Below, piece after piece: positions 56,347 to 64,000 of a stretch of DNA of 64,000 bases (its first letter is position 1; every line of letters starts with the position of its first letter). Below the pieces are notes generated by a model, which was not told where the DNA came from, did not search any database, and saw only the letters and a list, made by a program, of their open reading frames with translations. Where the stretch lies: NCBI GenBank assembly GCA_016794505.1, contig JAEUJZ010000110.1, positions 1 through 64,000 on the forward strand. The letters are read 5' to 3'. Position numbers and translations under genes: made by a program. The DNA is from Myxococcales bacterium. Lineage in GTDB: Bacteria; Myxococcota_A; Polyangia; Palsa-1104; JAEUJZ01.

Positions 56347-57009
56347 ATGTTCGCCAGCGCAAAGAAGGTTGCCGATCGTCGCGCCGAGTTTGAGCGCGTC
56401 GCCATGGTGCATGCCGGTGCGTTGTACGGCACGGCTCTGCGGCTCACGCACAACGAGCGCGACGCCGAGGACTTGGTTCAGGATGCGCTCTTGTCTGCAT
56501 ACAAGTCGTTCGATCAATTCGAACCGGGGACGCAGTGCAAGGCGTGGCTTTTCAAGATCCTGACCAACGCCTTCATCAACAAGTACCGTCGCCGCGTGCT
56601 CGAAACCAACGTGGCGCACGCTATGCAAGCAGAAGGCGAGACCGGCGTGATGTCGGCGGATGCCAAGCGCAGCGCCCACGATACTGAAGAGCGCCTCTCG
56701 TATTCACTGATGGGGTCGGCGATTCAGCAAGCGCTTGCGGAGCTGCCCGACGAGTTTCGTCTGGCGGTGGTGTTGTGCGATGTCGAAGAGTTTTCGTACC
56801 GTGAGATCGCCGACATCATGGACTGCCCCGTCGGTACAGTGATGAGCCGCTTGCATCGAGGACGGCGGCTGCTGCAGACCTCTCTTCGTGAACATGCGGT
56901 GCGGGCTGGAATTATCAAAGACCTGCCGCGTCCGCAGTCTGAGGGGGCTCAGGTGATTCCCATAGCTGCTGCACGTCGAGCTGCGGGTGGTGGAAGCAAG
57001 GCCTCCTAG
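56347..57009 (+). CDS. ECF-family RNA polymerase sigma factor
   Basis: This 220-aa sigma factor has region 2 (LYGTALRLTHNERDAEDLVQD, AYKSFDQFEPGTQCKAWLFKI, NKYRRR) and region 4 with the HTH (ALAELPDEFRLAVVLCDVEEFSYREIADIMDCPVGTVMSRLHRGRRLLQ; only its key blocks ALAELP and GTVMSRLHRGR are quoted as diagnostic). It lacks region 3, as ECF sigmas do. The anti-sigma gene starts 13 bases after its stop, and a lytic transglycosylase follows, so the unit probably answers cell-envelope stress. Target promoters cannot be predicted from this window alone. Confidence 0.92.
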   Translation: MFASAKKVADRRAEFERVAMVHAGALYGTALRLTHNERDAEDLVQDALLSAYKSFDQFEPGTQCKAWLFKILTNAFINKYRRRVLETNVAHAMQAEGETGVMSADAKRSAHDTEERLSYSLMGSAIQQALAELPDEFRLAVVLCDVEEFSYREIADIMDCPVGTVMSRLHRGRRLLQTSLREHAVRAGIIKDLPRPQSEGAQVIPIAAARRAAGGGSKAS

Positions 57010-57022
57010 TCGCGTATTGACC

Positions 57023-57781
57023 ATGCGCTGTGCCGAAATCGAGCATGACCTGGGCTGCTTTGTCGACGGTGAGCTGGCTATGCCAGAGCAGCGCGAGGTC
57101 GAGAGCCATTTGCGCGAGTGCCAAGCGTGTCGCGAACTGGCGAACGAGCAGCGAAGGCTCAAGAATGCCTTGCGCCAGGGCTCGGTGGTTTCACCCAGTC
57201 CAGGCCTGTCGCAGCGCTTGTCCAGCTGCCTGGATCGTGAGGACGGTCGCCGACGCTGGGAACGTCTGCGCCCCATCGCAGCCACGGTTGTCAGTGTGTT
57301 CTTGCCCGTGGCGGCGGCGCTAGCCCTGGTGCTGGGGTACGTGCAGACCGTCGAGCCGCTGATCACCGACTCGTTGGTCAAGCATCAACGCAACCTGCCC
57401 CTTGAAGTGACGGGCGGCCGTGAACAAGTGCAGAGCTGGTTCGATGGCAAGGTGCCCTTTGCGGTGCCGGCGCTGCGACTGGAGCCGCTGGCCTCGCTGC
57501 GCGGCGGACGGCTGTGCAATCTTGGGAACCGCGACGCGGCGATGCTGCAGTACGAGCAAGAAGGCCGGAAGATTTCGGTGTTCGTGTTCGAGGCGCAAGG
57601 GCTGCATCTGCGCGCTCCGAATCGACGGATGATCGGCAACCGCGAAGTGTTCATCGACCGCGCCAGCGGCTATCAGGTGGCTGTGTTCCGCGATCGCGAG
57701 CTAGGCTACGCCATCGCTGGCAACGTCACAGAGCCCGAGTTTGTCAGATTGGTCTCGGCGGCCGTCGGTCAATCGCCGTAA
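57023..57781 (+). CDS. Zinc-binding anti-sigma factor (ZAS type)
   Basis: This 252-aa transmembrane anti-sigma factor has an N-terminal ZAS domain, MRCAEIEHDLGCFVDGEL, followed by the HxxxCxxC signature in VESHLRECQACREL, which binds zinc and sequesters the sigma factor. A membrane helix follows at about 95-115 (IAATVVSVFLPVAAALALVLG), and the outer part (residues 115-252) is a beta-rich sensor domain without a named family. ATG 57023 is chosen. The next gene starts 16 bases after its stop, completing a sigma/anti-sigma/transglycosylase operon. Confidence 0.88.
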   Translation: MRCAEIEHDLGCFVDGELAMPEQREVESHLRECQACRELANEQRRLKNALRQGSVVSPSPGLSQRLSSCLDREDGRRRWERLRPIAATVVSVFLPVAAALALVLGYVQTVEPLITDSLVKHQRNLPLEVTGGREQVQSWFDGKVPFAVPALRLEPLASLRGGRLCNLGNRDAAMLQYEQEGRKISVFVFEAQGLHLRAPNRRMIGNREVFIDRASGYQVAVFRDRELGYAIAGNVTEPEFVRLVSAAVGQSP

Positions 57782-57797
57782 GATAAGCGCCAGCAAC

Positions 57798-59999
57798 GTG
57801 GCGCCTTCTCTTCGTGTAGCTAGACCATTCATCGTTCTATTCGTCTTGGGTCTTGTTGGGCCGACCTGGGCGGCGCGACGCGGTTCGCCAGGGGCCAAGG
57901 GACCTGTCGATACAGCGCGACGAGCCGTCGTTTCGTATCGCAGCGGGGACTATGCGGGGGCCCGCAAGCTGCTTCTGCCGCTGGCCGATCGAGGCGCTCT
58001 GACGTCGCTGCGCAGCCGGGACTATTTGCTTTACCTGCTGGCGGAAAGCGAGCTCTTACTTGGGGAAGAGACGAGCGACCGGCGCGTGTGGCAGAGCGCA
58101 CAGCGCCACCTGCGAGAGCTAGAGAAGCTGAGCACGAGCCCGCTGCTTTCGCTTGCGCGCGTGCGCTTGGCGGACTGCTTGTATCGCCTGTCTCCCGACG
58201 GCAAGTCCGATGCAGAGGTGGGGACGCTGTACCGCGCCGCATTGGCCTCGGGCCGCAGCGAGATCGACGCAGCCATGCTGCGCTTTCGCTTGGGAGAGAT
58301 CGCGGAGCGCGCGGGCAAGAAGAACGATGCTCGTGAGCACTGGCGCAAGCTGTACATTGAGCATCCGCTGCATCCATTTGCCGCCACGGCGCAAGAGCGC
58401 CTGCGCAAGCTGGATGCCACGGTCAAGCTAGAGGTCGGCGAGCGCATTGCACGGGCCAAGAACCTGCTCAACGGCCATCGCTGGTTCGACGCCGTCGCTG
58501 AGCTTCGAGCCATTCCGGCGGATGCGGGCCCGGCGCTGCGCGACGAGATCGAGTACTGGCTGGGAACCAGCATCTATCGCACGCGGCGTGACTACCCAGG
58601 CGCGGCCGAGAAGCTCTTGGGGGTGGCCACGCGCATGAAAGGCGAGCGACAGGCCGAGGCGATGTTCCACGGTGCTCGTGCGCTGTCGCGGGCGGACAAA
58701 GACGACGAAGCCATCGCGGGATACAGGGCGCTGGTGCGCTCGCATCCCCGATCGCACTGGGCCCCTGAGGCATCGTTTCTGGCGGGCTGGGTTGAGTGGA
58801 ACCGGACGCGATATCGCGAGGCCATCACCAGCCTGCTCGACACCGTGCGCAGCTACACCGGTCCGTTTGCCGAGGAAGCGCGCTGGTACATGGGTTTTTC
58901 CCGCTATCTGCTCAACGACAACGCGGATGCCCTGGGCGACTTCGAGCACTTGACCAAGCGGCCGGGACTGCTCGGTCAGAAAGGCTCGTACTGGGCCGGC
59001 ATGACCGAGCTACGGCTAGGGCAGAAAGCGGCAGCGATTGTGCGTTTTCGTCGCTTGGTCGAGTCGCATCCGTTCACCTATTACTCGCAGCTTGCGCGCT
59101 TGCGCTTGCGCGAACAAGGCGTGCCGCTGGGTCCGTTTGGCGACACGCCGCAAAGCGAGAGTGCCGACGGTCTGACTGCCTGGCCAGACAAACCCGATGC
59201 CGAGCTCTTGCGCGATGCGCGGCTGCAGCGCGTGACCGAGCTGTTGCAGCTAGAGCTGCGCTGGGAAGCCGCGCAGGAGCTACGCCGCGTCGAGAGCGCG
59301 CTGGTTCATGAGTTCACTGCGGCGCGGGCGGTTCCGACCCTGATCGGCCTATACACCAGCGGCGAGCAGTTCCAGCGTCCGCATCTTCTGGCGGAGGTTC
59401 ATGGCGTAAGCGCTCTGCGTCGCGATCCGCACCGCGTGCCGCAGGCTCGCCCGTATTGGGAAGCCAAGTACCCGCTGGCCTATCGGGCGCTGATCGAGCG
59501 CTTTGCACCGTCGGCTGGGAATCCGCCACGCTACCTGTACTCCATCATGCAGAAGGAGTCCGCGTACAACCCGCAGGACATCTCGACCGCCGATGCGATT
59601 GGTCTTTTGCAGATGATTCCGCCGACCAGCCGCCGCGTTGCTGCGCATATCGGACGCCCTTATACCGACGACATCTTGTACGACCCCGAGGGGAATATTC
59701 AGTTCGGCGCCTGGTACATCGGCAACCTGCTCAAAAAGTTCAAGGCACAGATTCCACTGGGGGCGGGCAGCTTCAACGCCGGTCCGCGGGCCATGATGCG
59801 CTGGCTCGACAAGAACGGCGATCGGCCTCTGGATGTGTTCATCGAGCTATGCCCGTATCGTGAGACGCGCGAGTACATGAAAAAACTGCTCGATATCTAT
59901 GCCCACTATGTCTGGCTGTGGGACCGGCAGGACTATCTGCCGAGCCTGCAGATCGACCGCAAATACCTGACGCCCGCGGAAGACGGAATTGACTACTGA
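57798..59999 (+). CDS. Soluble lytic murein transglycosylase (Slt-like)
   Basis: This 733-aa exported enzyme has a signal peptide (VAPSLRVARPFIVLFVLGLVG), a TPR-rich superhelix and a C-terminal Slt catalytic domain from about residue 570. The catalytic Glu is in YLYSIMQKESAYNPQD, followed by DAIGLLQMIPPTSRRVA, GSFNAGPRAMMRW and ETREYMKKLLDIY. It cleaves peptidoglycan with 1,6-anhydro product formation. GTG 57798 is preferred because the signal peptide begins there; a TTG at 57741 would overlap the anti-sigma gene. It is a paralogue of the enzyme at 9596-12187, and its position in a sigma operon suggests induction by envelope stress. Confidence 0.9.
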   Translation: MAPSLRVARPFIVLFVLGLVGPTWAARRGSPGAKGPVDTARRAVVSYRSGDYAGARKLLLPLADRGALTSLRSRDYLLYLLAESELLLGEETSDRRVWQSAQRHLRELEKLSTSPLLSLARVRLADCLYRLSPDGKSDAEVGTLYRAALASGRSEIDAAMLRFRLGEIAERAGKKNDAREHWRKLYIEHPLHPFAATAQERLRKLDATVKLEVGERIARAKNLLNGHRWFDAVAELRAIPADAGPALRDEIEYWLGTSIYRTRRDYPGAAEKLLGVATRMKGERQAEAMFHGARALSRADKDDEAIAGYRALVRSHPRSHWAPEASFLAGWVEWNRTRYREAITSLLDTVRSYTGPFAEEARWYMGFSRYLLNDNADALGDFEHLTKRPGLLGQKGSYWAGMTELRLGQKAAAIVRFRRLVESHPFTYYSQLARLRLREQGVPLGPFGDTPQSESADGLTAWPDKPDAELLRDARLQRVTELLQLELRWEAAQELRRVESALVHEFTAARAVPTLIGLYTSGEQFQRPHLLAEVHGVSALRRDPHRVPQARPYWEAKYPLAYRALIERFAPSAGNPPRYLYSIMQKESAYNPQDISTADAIGLLQMIPPTSRRVAAHIGRPYTDDILYDPEGNIQFGAWYIGNLLKKFKAQIPLGAGSFNAGPRAMMRWLDKNGDRPLDVFIELCPYRETREYMKKLLDIYAHYVWLWDRQDYLPSLQIDRKYLTPAEDGIDY

Positions 60000-60030
60000 A
60001 GCGCGACGAGCGGGCTGATATCGTTTCGCC

Positions 60031-60714
60031 ATGCTGAAGCTCTATGGCCACGACACCTCGCCGTATGTCCGTCGCATCCGCGTCCTTCTTGTCGAGCTGG
60101 GGCTGCCCTTTGTGCGCGACAGCCGTAGCTGGACGGTGGCCGATGCCGACGTTCTTACGCTGAATCCCTGCCTGCGCGTTCCGGCTTTGGAGGCACCGCG
60201 CAGCGACGGCGAACGCCAGTTACTTCTGGACTCGCGCATCATCGCGGCCTTCTTGTACGAACAGCCGGGCCGTGCGCTGGCCACGTGGCCAGGCGATCAT
60301 CCACCGCCGGCCCCGACGCTGTTTCAGTCCAGAACACGCTGGGACGACGAGAACGCCCTTAGCATCTTGGACGCGGCGCAGGACAGCCTGATCAACCTGT
60401 TTGTCCTTGAGCTCGACGGCATTACTCCGGCGCAGTCGCCGTACCTGACGCGACAGCTTGCCCGCGCCGAGAGCTGCCTACGCTGGCTGGATTCGCGTCT
60501 GGGCAGCGACGATACCTTCCATCCCGGCCGCTTCGGCTATCTCGACCTGGCGCTCGCGTGCTCGCTGGATTGGATGCTGTTTCGTGAGCGGTATCCGGTG
60601 CGGCAGCTTCGAAACTTGGCGCGGGCTCTCGACCGTCATGCCGAGCGCCCGTCGCTGCAACAGACGCATCCCCGCTTGGCGCAGAACACCGCGCTGCCCA
60701 AGGCCGAAAAGTAA
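60031..60714 (+). CDS. Glutathione S-transferase-like protein
   Basis: This 227-aa cytoplasmic protein has an N-terminal thioredoxin-like domain of GST type (LKLYGHDTSPYVRRIRVLLVELGLPF, with the Ser near residue 10 as the likely glutathione-activating residue; LNPCLRVPALEA) and an all-helical C-terminal domain (SCLRWLDSRLG, RFGYLDLALACSLDW). Conjugation or maleylacetoacetate-type isomerisation are both possible. It is a single gene, converging with folE only 6 bases after its stop. Confidence 0.85.
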   Translation: MLKLYGHDTSPYVRRIRVLLVELGLPFVRDSRSWTVADADVLTLNPCLRVPALEAPRSDGERQLLLDSRIIAAFLYEQPGRALATWPGDHPPPAPTLFQSRTRWDDENALSILDAAQDSLINLFVLELDGITPAQSPYLTRQLARAESCLRWLDSRLGSDDTFHPGRFGYLDLALACSLDWMLFRERYPVRQLRNLARALDRHAERPSLQQTHPRLAQNTALPKAEK

Positions 60715-60720
60715 GCGCAT

Positions 60721-61326
60721 CTAAAGAAGCTGCAGCGGGGCCGCTGTCACCAAATCCAGGAACTCTTGCCGCGACGGCAGCTGGTCGATGAAGATGCCGC
60801 GCATGGCGCTGGTGACCAGCCGCGCTTCATGCGCTTCGACACCGCGGGCCGCCATGCACATGTGCAGGCCCTCGATGTACGCAGCGGATCCCAAGGAATC
60901 GAGGCGCTTGAACAAGAGCTCGGCTAGCTCGTGCGTCAGATCTTCTTGCAGCACGGGACGACGCGCCATCAGTCGAATCAGGCGCGATAGCTTGCTGATC
61001 CCGACGACACGTTCGCGCGGGATGTACGCCAGCGAGACGCGATACACCACCGGCAGCAGGTGGTGCGGGCACAGGCCGAAGCAGATGTTGTGCTTGCTGA
61101 TCACCATGTGGTCATAGCGAGCGGGAAACGTCTTGCTGACCAGGTCATCGATCTCAGCGTGGATCTCTGCGATGGGACGCACAAGCTCTTGCGCGGCCTT
61201 CGCGGCGCGCTGGGCGGTCTCGCGAAAGTTGTCATCGCGCTGCGTGTCGTACCCCATCAGGGCATAGGCTTCGAGGATCTGCTGGTACGCCTGCTCAAGC
61301 AGGGTGTGGGCTTGCGTGTTGGGCAT
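60721..61326 (-). CDS. folE: GTP cyclohydrolase I
   Basis: This 201-aa enzyme converts GTP to 7,8-dihydroneopterin triphosphate, the shared first step of folate and queuosine (preQ0) synthesis. Zinc and active-site blocks are visible: FGLCPHHLLPVVYRVSLAYIP (normally CEHHLLP), GISKLSRLIR and LHMCMAARGVEA. The Glu of CEHH is Pro here, but the Cys and His ligands are intact. It follows mutY and queF on the same strand, after an 85-base gap. Because queF is also present, folE may serve queuosine as much as folate. Confidence 0.95.
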   Translation of the reverse strand: MPNTQAHTLLEQAYQQILEAYALMGYDTQRDDNFRETAQRAAKAAQELVRPIAEIHAEIDDLVSKTFPARYDHMVISKHNICFGLCPHHLLPVVYRVSLAYIPRERVVGISKLSRLIRLMARRPVLQEDLTHELAELLFKRLDSLGSAAYIEGLHMCMAARGVEAHEARLVTSAMRGIFIDQLPSRQEFLDLVTAAPLQLL

Positions 61327-61411
61327 AAGGAGCCTTCAAGCGGTTTGAGGAGGATCGAGCGGCGAGGGCCCTCATCCAGGATGCCTCGCCGGGCTGGCTC
61401 GCTGGACCGAG

Positions 61412-62689
61412 TTAGCCTGGACGATCAGTAGATGCCGGATCGACGCGTTGCGTGACGCGGAACAACAGAGAGCGGACCCAGGCCGAAAGTCCCAGGCCCA
61501 GCGGCGCGCTGGCATCGACCCAGCGAGCCGCTTCGTATCCATCGAGGCGAAGCGCGGTGAGCTCGGGAAGATTCAGCGACAACGCAAACGGCGTAAAGCG
61601 GATCTCGCGATGCGACAGCACGTGAGTAAAGGACGGCAACCGCTGGGCTGCGGCCGACTGCGAACCGGAAACACGCAGGCCCAGGCGGCTCTGCAGCAGA
61701 CGCAACAGGCCGGCTTCGGCGGTCTCGCTGGCTTCTCCACTTTCGTCGCGGTCGAGCCACAGCGTCGGCGGTTCCCACAAGCCTCCCCACAGGCCAGAGG
61801 TCGGCCGGCGCAGCAACAAGACCGGCTGCCCAAGCGTCGCTGCATCGTGCGTTCGGCGTCCGTGCGGTGTCAAAAGCAGCGTGACAGCATGAACGATCGG
61901 GACACTGCCGCGAGCCTTGGCGGGCGGGTATGTCTCGACTGCATCCAGCGTGCGGGCTTGGCAGCGTGCTGACAGCGGACACACCAAGCACGATGGCCGC
62001 TGCGGCGTGCAGACGACGGCGCCGAGCTCCATCAGGGCTTGATTGAAGTCACCGACATCGTTTGCGGCTTCGGCGTTGGGCGATGTTGCTGGTGCAGCGC
62101 CGCCTGCCGGCAAGAGCTCTTCAGCGAGGCGCCAATACAGCCGCTTTCCGTCGGCCCGATCGGGGCCAGAAGCGATGGCGAACAGGCGCGACAGTACGCG
62201 CACGACATTGCCGTCCAAGATGGGGGCGCGCTGCCCAAATGCGATGCTCAAGATCGCTCCTGCCGTGTACGGACCGATGCCTGGCAGGGCTCGCACGTCA
62301 TCGGCAGCGATGGGAAATCGGCCACCGTGCTGGCTATTTATCTGGCATGCAGCGGCGTGCAGGTTGCGGGCGCGGGCGTAGTAGCCAAGGCCGCTCCACA
62401 GGGAAAGCACATCGGCCAAGGGAGCCTCAGCCAGCGCGCGTATCGTCGGAAAACGCGTCATGAAGCGAGCAAAGGGCTCGCGGACGGTATCGACGCGCGT
62501 CTGCTGCAGCATGATCTCGGACACCCAGATGGCATATGGATCTCGACTGCGGCGCCAGGGCATGTCGCGATGGCTGCGTCGATACCAGGCCAGCAGAGCG
62601 TCGGCGAGGGCGGTTCGATCGGACTCGCTCAGCCGAATATCGGGCAGGCTAGGCTGCGCAGCGCCCGCTGTCTTCTTGGTGCGCGGCAT
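61412..62689 (-). CDS. mutY: A/G-specific adenine DNA glycosylase
   Basis: This 425-aa base-excision enzyme removes adenine paired with 8-oxoguanine. The HhH-GPD core shows MPWRRSRDPYAIWVSEIMLQQTRV (with the catalytic Glu), LPGIGPYTAGAILSIAFG and PILDGNVVRVLSR with the catalytic Asp. The [4Fe-4S] loop CTPQRPSCLVCPLSARC gives C-x6-C-x2-C-x5-C. A C-terminal NUDIX-like domain (VTLLLTPHGRRTHD onward) recognises 8-oxoG. The insertion between core blocks around 180-200 is Ala-rich. It begins 3 bases after queF ends, so they are in one operon. Confidence 0.94.
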   Translation of the reverse strand: MPRTKKTAGAAQPSLPDIRLSESDRTALADALLAWYRRSHRDMPWRRSRDPYAIWVSEIMLQQTRVDTVREPFARFMTRFPTIRALAEAPLADVLSLWSGLGYYARARNLHAAACQINSQHGGRFPIAADDVRALPGIGPYTAGAILSIAFGQRAPILDGNVVRVLSRLFAIASGPDRADGKRLYWRLAEELLPAGGAAPATSPNAEAANDVGDFNQALMELGAVVCTPQRPSCLVCPLSARCQARTLDAVETYPPAKARGSVPIVHAVTLLLTPHGRRTHDAATLGQPVLLLRRPTSGLWGGLWEPPTLWLDRDESGEASETAEAGLLRLLQSRLGLRVSGSQSAAAQRLPSFTHVLSHREIRFTPFALSLNLPELTALRLDGYEAARWVDASAPLGLGLSAWVRSLLFRVTQRVDPASTDRPG

Positions 62690-62692
62690 GCG

Positions 62693-63049
62693 CTAGCGGT
62701 CGGGATGCTCGACGACGACGACGGTGCCGATGCCGCCGCGGACTGCGAAGTCCCCCTCGACGCGCAGCTTGCGCGGCGCGATCGCGGCCAAGATGTCATC
62801 GGCGATCTGGTTGGTGACCTTTTCGTGGAAGGCCCCTTCGTCGCGAAACGACCACAGATAAAGCTTGAGCGACTTCAGCTCAAGGCACAGCTGATGCGGG
62901 ACATAGCTGATGCGAATCGTTGCAAAGTCCGGCTGCCCAGTTAGCGGGCACAGGCACGTGAACTCTGGGCAGTCAAAGCGGATCTCGTAGTCGCGATCCG
63001 GCTTGGGGTTGCTAAAGGCTTGCAGCTGCTTTGAAGGCTTGGTCGACAT
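62693..63049 (-). CDS. queF: NADPH-dependent 7-cyano-7-deazaguanine (preQ0) reductase
   Basis: This 118-aa type I (single-domain) QueF reduces preQ0 to preQ1 in queuosine synthesis. The active-site Cys is in FTCLCPLTGQPDFA, and the substrate/cofactor segments ELKSLKLYLWSFRDEGAFHE and the terminal GGIGTVVVVEHPDR are conserved. Length is normal for the short family. The remaining queuosine genes (queC, queD, queE) are not in the window, but folE lies downstream in the same orientation. It is the first gene of the queF-mutY pair. Confidence 0.96.
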   Translation of the reverse strand: MSTKPSKQLQAFSNPKPDRDYEIRFDCPEFTCLCPLTGQPDFATIRISYVPHQLCLELKSLKLYLWSFRDEGAFHEKVTNQIADDILAAIAPRKLRVEGDFAVRGGIGTVVVVEHPDR

Positions 63050-63160
63050 CGGTTCGCTTGATCGGCTTGCTTGGAAAGAGGTTGTAGAAAAGCGCGGGCC
63101 TGCCGCGTGTGGTGGTTCGGACCGGCTGACAAGGTGCGCCGTCGTCGAGCCCGGCGGCGC

Positions 63161-63706
63161 TTATGGGGAGTGCGCCGGGCGCAGAAGGCGCATGCTGCTC
63201 AAGAACGCCGGCAGGTCGGCCCAGTCAAATGCCAGGCTGCCGCGGCCGATGTGATCCCCTTGTTCGTCGTAGAGCTCGCCCGGCAGCGTCGACATCGTGT
63301 GGCGAAAATCGAGCAAGCGGACATCTTTCTGTCCCGCGAATGCCAGGCGATGCTCGCCGATGACACAGCTGAACTCGTACCGGATGACGCGGCGGTGTGG
63401 CCAGATCCACAGGCTGCCGCGCAGCGGTGCGTCTTCGGTGATGCCCTCGATCGAGGCGGTCCCGACGAGCTCGCTGCGCCCTTCGCGCAGGTAGGCGCCC
63501 AGCGAGTCGGCGTGGACCTGAAGCTGCACTTGCATGCGGCGCTCACCCGTCGGCAGCCCCGAGGCTTCAAGGGTCACGCGGCCCGTCATCGTCTCGTCAA
63601 AGGCAAAGCCGGGCCAGCGTTCAGCGGCCTGCAGCGACTGAGCCTGCAGGCGCACACCGGCCGCGACCACATCTTGCAAGCGAGCAATCCACTCTGCGGC
63701 ACCCAT
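63161..63706 (-). CDS. Beta-domain protein related to extensions of GMC oxidoreductases
   Basis: This 181-aa protein has a repeating beta pattern: FAFDETMTGRVTLEASG, LVGTASIEGITEDAPLRGSLWIWP, VIRYEFSCVIGEHRLAFAGQKDVR, and a final block HIGRGSLAFDWADLPAFLSSMRLL. Its layout matches a ligand-binding-like domain fused to some GMC oxidoreductases (for example cholesterol oxidase-type proteins) and found stand-alone in actinobacteria and myxobacteria. No catalytic residues are evident. The start is taken at ATG 63706 because the upstream extension overlaps the end of gmd in another frame. Function is unknown. Confidence 0.6.
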   Translation of the reverse strand: MGAAEWIARLQDVVAAGVRLQAQSLQAAERWPGFAFDETMTGRVTLEASGLPTGERRMQVQLQVHADSLGAYLREGRSELVGTASIEGITEDAPLRGSLWIWPHRRVIRYEFSCVIGEHRLAFAGQKDVRLLDFRHTMSTLPGELYDEQGDHIGRGSLAFDWADLPAFLSSMRLLRPAHSP

Positions 63707-63810
63707 GCTCTGTATCCGTTCCTTGCGTTGATTCCTGTCGGCGAACCGACGACAAACAGGGCAGGGGGCAGCGCCCACTGCGTTGACTGCCATAGCACAC
63801 TTTGTTCCAG

Positions 63811-64000
63811 TCAGGGCTGTCGCGCGTCGCACTTTGCCAGATCGGCGTCGATCATCCTGCGCACAAGCTCGCGGAAACGCACCGTGGGCGTCCAGCCAAG
63901 CTCGGCCTGGGCCAAGCGGGCATCCCCACGAAGCTCGTCCACCTCGGTCGGGCGGAAATAGCGCGGGTCGATCTCGACGTGCTGTCGCCAGTCCAGTCCA
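63811..64000 (-). CDS. gmd: GDP-mannose 4,6-dehydratase, 3' end (partial at window edge)
   Basis: The window ends inside this gene. The readable C-terminal 62 residues contain EIDPRYFRPTEVDELRGDARL and ELGWTPTVRFRELVRRMIDADL, the classic end of GDP-mannose 4,6-dehydratase (SDR-extended). The stop is TGA (TCA on the plus strand at 63811-63813). The enzyme makes GDP-4-keto-6-deoxymannose, the precursor of GDP-fucose and rhamnose-type sugars used in surface polysaccharides. The rest of the gene, and presumably a polysaccharide cluster, lie to the right. Confidence 0.85.
   Translation of the reverse strand, partial: GLDWRQHVEIDPRYFRPTEVDELRGDARLAQAELGWTPTVRFRELVRRMIDADLAKCDARQP

Overview
The window looks like chromosomal DNA of a GC-rich, Gram-negative, signalling-rich bacterium, most likely a member of the Myxococcota (Polyangia/Haliangium-like). 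The reasons are three Hanks-type Ser/Thr kinase genes in 64 kb, one fused to an ABC-type solute-binding domain, one to a pseudokinase, HEAT and TPR array, and one to FHA. PEGA, FecR and CHASE2-cyclase proteins, many predicted lipoproteins and a zinc-ribbon protein with a histone-H1-like tail point the same way. No rRNA, tRNA, CRISPR array, insertion sequence or integrase was recognised. Assignments rest on motif reading by eye; no database search was run.

Layout. 1-3.1 kb (minus): a receptor-like kinase with a urea/amide-type periplasmic binding domain, translationally coupled to a NadM-like nucleotidyltransferase. 3.3-12.2 kb (plus): an overlapping OmpA / FecR / CHASE2-cyclase cassette followed by a lytic transglycosylase. 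12.36-14.35 kb: two AT-richer genes encoding signal-less HExxH metallopeptidase-like proteins, the second resembling the M91 (NleD-type) effector peptidases. 14.5-20 kb: an SDR oxidoreductase, then a four-gene operon of FMN-binding protein, 4-TM protein, Fur-family regulator and FdhF/YdeP-type molybdoenzyme. 20-23 kb: a PHB-depolymerase-like esterase and an orphan 483-aa protein between AT-rich spacers. 23-28.8 kb: a haem-binding lipoprotein divergent from a DUF1592-like cytochrome and DUF1501 pair plus an enoyl-CoA hydratase. 28.8-30.4 kb: divergent ahpC/oxyR with a canonical OxyR half-operator.

30.4-36.2 kb: a SpoIIAA-like protein, an unusual FAD-dependent oxidoreductase, an MscS channel, a collagen-like lipoprotein and a TonB-like protein. 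36.4-42.4 kb: the 1581-aa pseudokinase-kinase-HEAT-TPR protein coupled to a PEGA membrane protein. 42.4-46.1 kb: a patchwork of AT-rich spacer, orphan reading frames, a repeat-bearing lipoprotein, an exported HisC-like aminotransferase and a DUF1566-like protein. 46.1-52.8 kb: an aminopeptidase/TPR pair, the H1-tailed zinc-ribbon protein and an FHA kinase. 53-60 kb: secA, then an ECF sigma / zinc anti-sigma / lytic transglycosylase operon. 60-64 kb: a GST-like protein and a minus-strand run of folE, mutY, queF, a beta-domain protein and the 3' end of gmd.

The candidates for something undescribed are the metallopeptidase pair at 12.36-14.35 kb with the similarly isolated orphans at 21.4 and 30.9 kb, and the giant pseudokinase/kinase repeat protein at 36.4 kb. 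Delivery or toxin roles for the first group are inference only.
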